The position numbers were made by a program, and so were the translations under genes. Below the pieces are notes generated by a model. The model saw nothing but the letters and a program-made list of their open reading frames with translations, made no database searches and was not told the origin of the DNA. This document shows, piece after piece, positions 6,178 to 6,882 of a stretch of 6,882 nt of DNA; within the stretch, counting starts at the first letter, position 1; each line of letters begins with the position of its first letter. This DNA comes from JAVBMP01 sp031552315 (GTDB taxonomy: Bacteria; Desulfobacterota; Desulfovibrionia; Desulfovibrionales; Desulfovibrionaceae): contig JAVBMP010000057.1 in assembly GCA_031552315.1 (NCBI GenBank), positions 1 through 6,882 on the forward strand, in the 5' to 3' direction.

Positions 6178-6301
6178 AGTGGTTTACGCTTGAAATAGCC
6201 GCTTAACGGCGAGCAAAGCTCGCCTACGACTATTCCGCGGCAAGGATTCGAAGACAAATCCTTGCTGAGCAATTCACTCATTTCAATCGTAAATTGCTCT
6301 A
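6176..6301 (+). repeat. R2 repeat, copy B, downstream of murI
   Basis: The ends form an inverted pair: AGAG then TTTACG and TTGAAAT at the left, and the complement ATTTCAA, CGTAAA, CTCT at 6280-6300. Internal stems are GGCGAGC/GCTCGCC (6208-6214 with 6218-6224) and CAAGGATT/AATCCTTG (6241-6248 with 6257-6264, eight-base loop). The element starts on the last two bases of the murI TAG stop. It is homologous to the copy upstream of hypD, in the opposite orientation, and has no coding capacity. Confidence 0.7.
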
Positions 6302-6311
6302 GAAAAAAGCT

Positions 6312-6335
6312 GAGGCCAACGCCAACGGCTCTTTT
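6312..6335 (+). terminator. Possible weak terminator after murI
   Basis: GAGGCC (6312-6317) can pair with GGCTC (6327-6331) with one bulged base, followed by TTTT. The stem is short, so this is only a candidate end for the pdxY-murI transcript, beyond the R2 repeat. Confidence 0.25.
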
Positions 6336-6380
6336 ACTTTCTGCTATGAATATCAGATGTTATGTGGAAGGTGCATGAAG

Positions 6381-6398
6381 TTGCCGGAATGCCGGCAA
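6381..6398. terminator. Hairpin in the convergent murI / HTH-gene interval
   Basis: TTGCCGG and CCGGCAA form a perfect seven-base stem with an AATG loop. It lies between two convergent genes, where a bidirectional terminator would be expected. Neither side has a clear T-run, so the terminator call is tentative. Confidence 0.3.
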
Positions 6399-6446
6399 GC
6401 TGGGCGGGGCAAGAAGGGCGGGGTGTGAAGGAAGGGAAAAGCGGAA

Positions 6447-6460
6447 CCGCCTTCAGGCGG
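6447..6460 (-). terminator. Hairpin spanning the HTH-gene stop codon
   Basis: On the minus strand CCGCC-TGAA-GGCGG forms a five-base GC stem whose loop contains the TGA stop. A short T-containing stretch (CGCTTTTCCC) lies just downstream. It may help end the transcript; the T-run is short and offset. Confidence 0.3.
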
Positions 6461-6716
6461 GCAGGCGCTTGCCGCCGCTGTAGTGGTCACGCCACCACTG
6501 CCAAAGTTCGGACTTTTCCGCGCGAAAGGTGCCTGTTTCATCCCGGCACACCGGCGCGCCTTCTTTATCCAGCTGCAAGGCGCGGCGCTGACTTATCTTC
6601 AAAAAAAGCGCGATGGAACGCACGCCAACCAAAATTTCCAGCGGGCGGCTTATTTCCAGCCACACCGGACGGGGACGGGCCTCACTTTTTTCCTGATACT
6701 CCATAAATTCTGACAT
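6453..6716 (-). CDS. Small helix-turn-helix DNA-binding protein (excisionase/Nu1-like fold)
   Basis: This is an 87-residue basic protein of unknown target. Residues about 31-55 (GVRSIALFLKISQRRALQLD and on) read as a helix-turn-helix, with SQRRALQLDKEG as the likely recognition helix. A short wing follows (APVCRDETGTFRAEKSEL), then an aromatic closing helix (LWQWWRDHY). This order resembles the HTH_17/MerR-like winged domains of excisionases and phage Nu1-type small terminase proteins, but I can assign only the fold. Translation is well supported: on the minus strand AAGGAG (6728-6723) lies six bases from the ATG at 6716, and a candidate promoter is just upstream. The gene is convergent with murI and points away from the tRNA-like sequence at the window end. 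Its stop codon sits within a small GC-rich hairpin (6447-6460). A role on a mobile element is possible but not shown. Confidence 0.75.
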   Translation of the reverse strand: MSEFMEYQEKSEARPRPVWLEISRPLEILVGVRSIALFLKISQRRALQLDKEGAPVCRDETGTFRAEKSELWQWWRDHYSGGKRLPA

Positions 6717-6736
6717 GGCAAACTCCTTACATACAG

Positions 6737-6766
6737 ATTTTAAACTTGACTTTTTGGAAAGCTCAA
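6737..6766 (-). promoter_or_regulatory. Candidate promoter of the HTH gene
   Basis: Read on the minus strand, TTGAGC (6766-6761) is followed after 18 bases by TAAAAT (6742-6737), which matches five of six -10 positions. Transcription would start near 6730, giving a very short leader that begins about at the AAGGAG ribosome binding site. Confidence 0.5.
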
Positions 6767-6831
6767 GGCAGTAAATTGCCGAGAGTGAATTGATGCGGAC
6801 GCGTTGGTTTGCTCCAATTCAAACCGGCAAT

Positions 6832-6882
6832 GCCCGCATAGTCCAGTTGGTAGAACAACTGGTTCACAAAAAGCAGCTATTG
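6832..6882 (+). tRNA. tRNA-like 5' segment, cut by the window edge, possibly degenerate
   Basis: The segment can be read as an acceptor strand GCCCGCA, then TA and a D-arm-like GTCC-AGTTGGTA-GAAC. A loop-like TTCACAA would place CAC (Val) as anticodon. However, the five bases before that loop (ACTGG) do not pair with the five after it (AAAGC), and the D stem has a mismatch. Instead CCAGTTG (6843-6849) and CAACTGG (6856-6862) form a perfect seven-base hairpin. The T arm and 3' acceptor lie outside the window. It could be a tRNA pseudogene, a tRNA-like remnant, or chance. Confidence 0.3.

Noticed and set aside
6362..6713. Plus-strand open frames opposite the HTH gene
   Set aside because: They lack ribosome binding sites and recognisable domains, while the minus-strand frame has a good site, promoter and HTH pattern.
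1..6882. CRISPR array or phage defence system
   Set aside because: No regularly spaced direct repeats, no cas or defence genes; the repeats seen are palindromic intergenic elements.

Overview
The window looks like chromosomal DNA of a sulfate-reducing or related anaerobic deltaproteobacterium, most likely a gut-type Desulfovibrio relative. This is an inference from the GC-rich coding style, the hydrogenase-maturation genes and the style of the intergenic palindromes. No taxonomic marker is present to prove it. Five protein genes are well supported. On the plus strand are hypD and hypE (NiFe-hydrogenase cyanide-ligand synthesis), a BenE-family transporter gene, a pyridoxamine/pyridoxal kinase gene, and murI (glutamate racemase). 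On the minus strand is a small helix-turn-helix protein gene near the right end.

Layout: positions 1-414 are non-coding and hold two different palindromic repeat elements plus candidate promoter sequences. hypD (415-1533) and hypE (1682-2704) follow, separated by a 148-bp gap filled by a repeat. Positions 2705-3026 hold a 149-bp palindromic element and a pair of strong hairpins. The benE-like gene runs 3027-4214, and a 44-bp gap with a 14-bp perfect palindrome leads to pdxK/pdxY (4259-5218). murI follows after only 20 bp (5239-6177), so these two are probably cotranscribed. Positions 6178-6452 hold another repeat and convergent-terminator-like hairpins. The minus-strand HTH gene occupies 6453-6716, with a good ribosome binding site and promoter. 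The last 50 bases look like the 5' part of a tRNA or degenerate tRNA cut by the window edge.

Functionally, HypE dehydrates a thiocarboxamide on its C-terminal cysteine to a thiocyanate. HypD, with its HypC partner encoded elsewhere, takes the cyanide onto the iron of the NiFe cofactor. The other three plus-strand genes are housekeeping or transport genes: a proton-coupled small-molecule symporter, B6 salvage, and D-glutamate supply for peptidoglycan.

The most unusual content is non-coding. There are two families of roughly 120-150 bp imperfect palindromes, R1 with three copies plus a solo terminal motif and R2 with two copies. They sit at the plus-strand gene boundaries, twice sharing bases with the stop codon, and are absent from the tight pdxK-murI junction. 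In R1 the two arms of each copy match each other even where copies differ between loci, which suggests that the structure is maintained.
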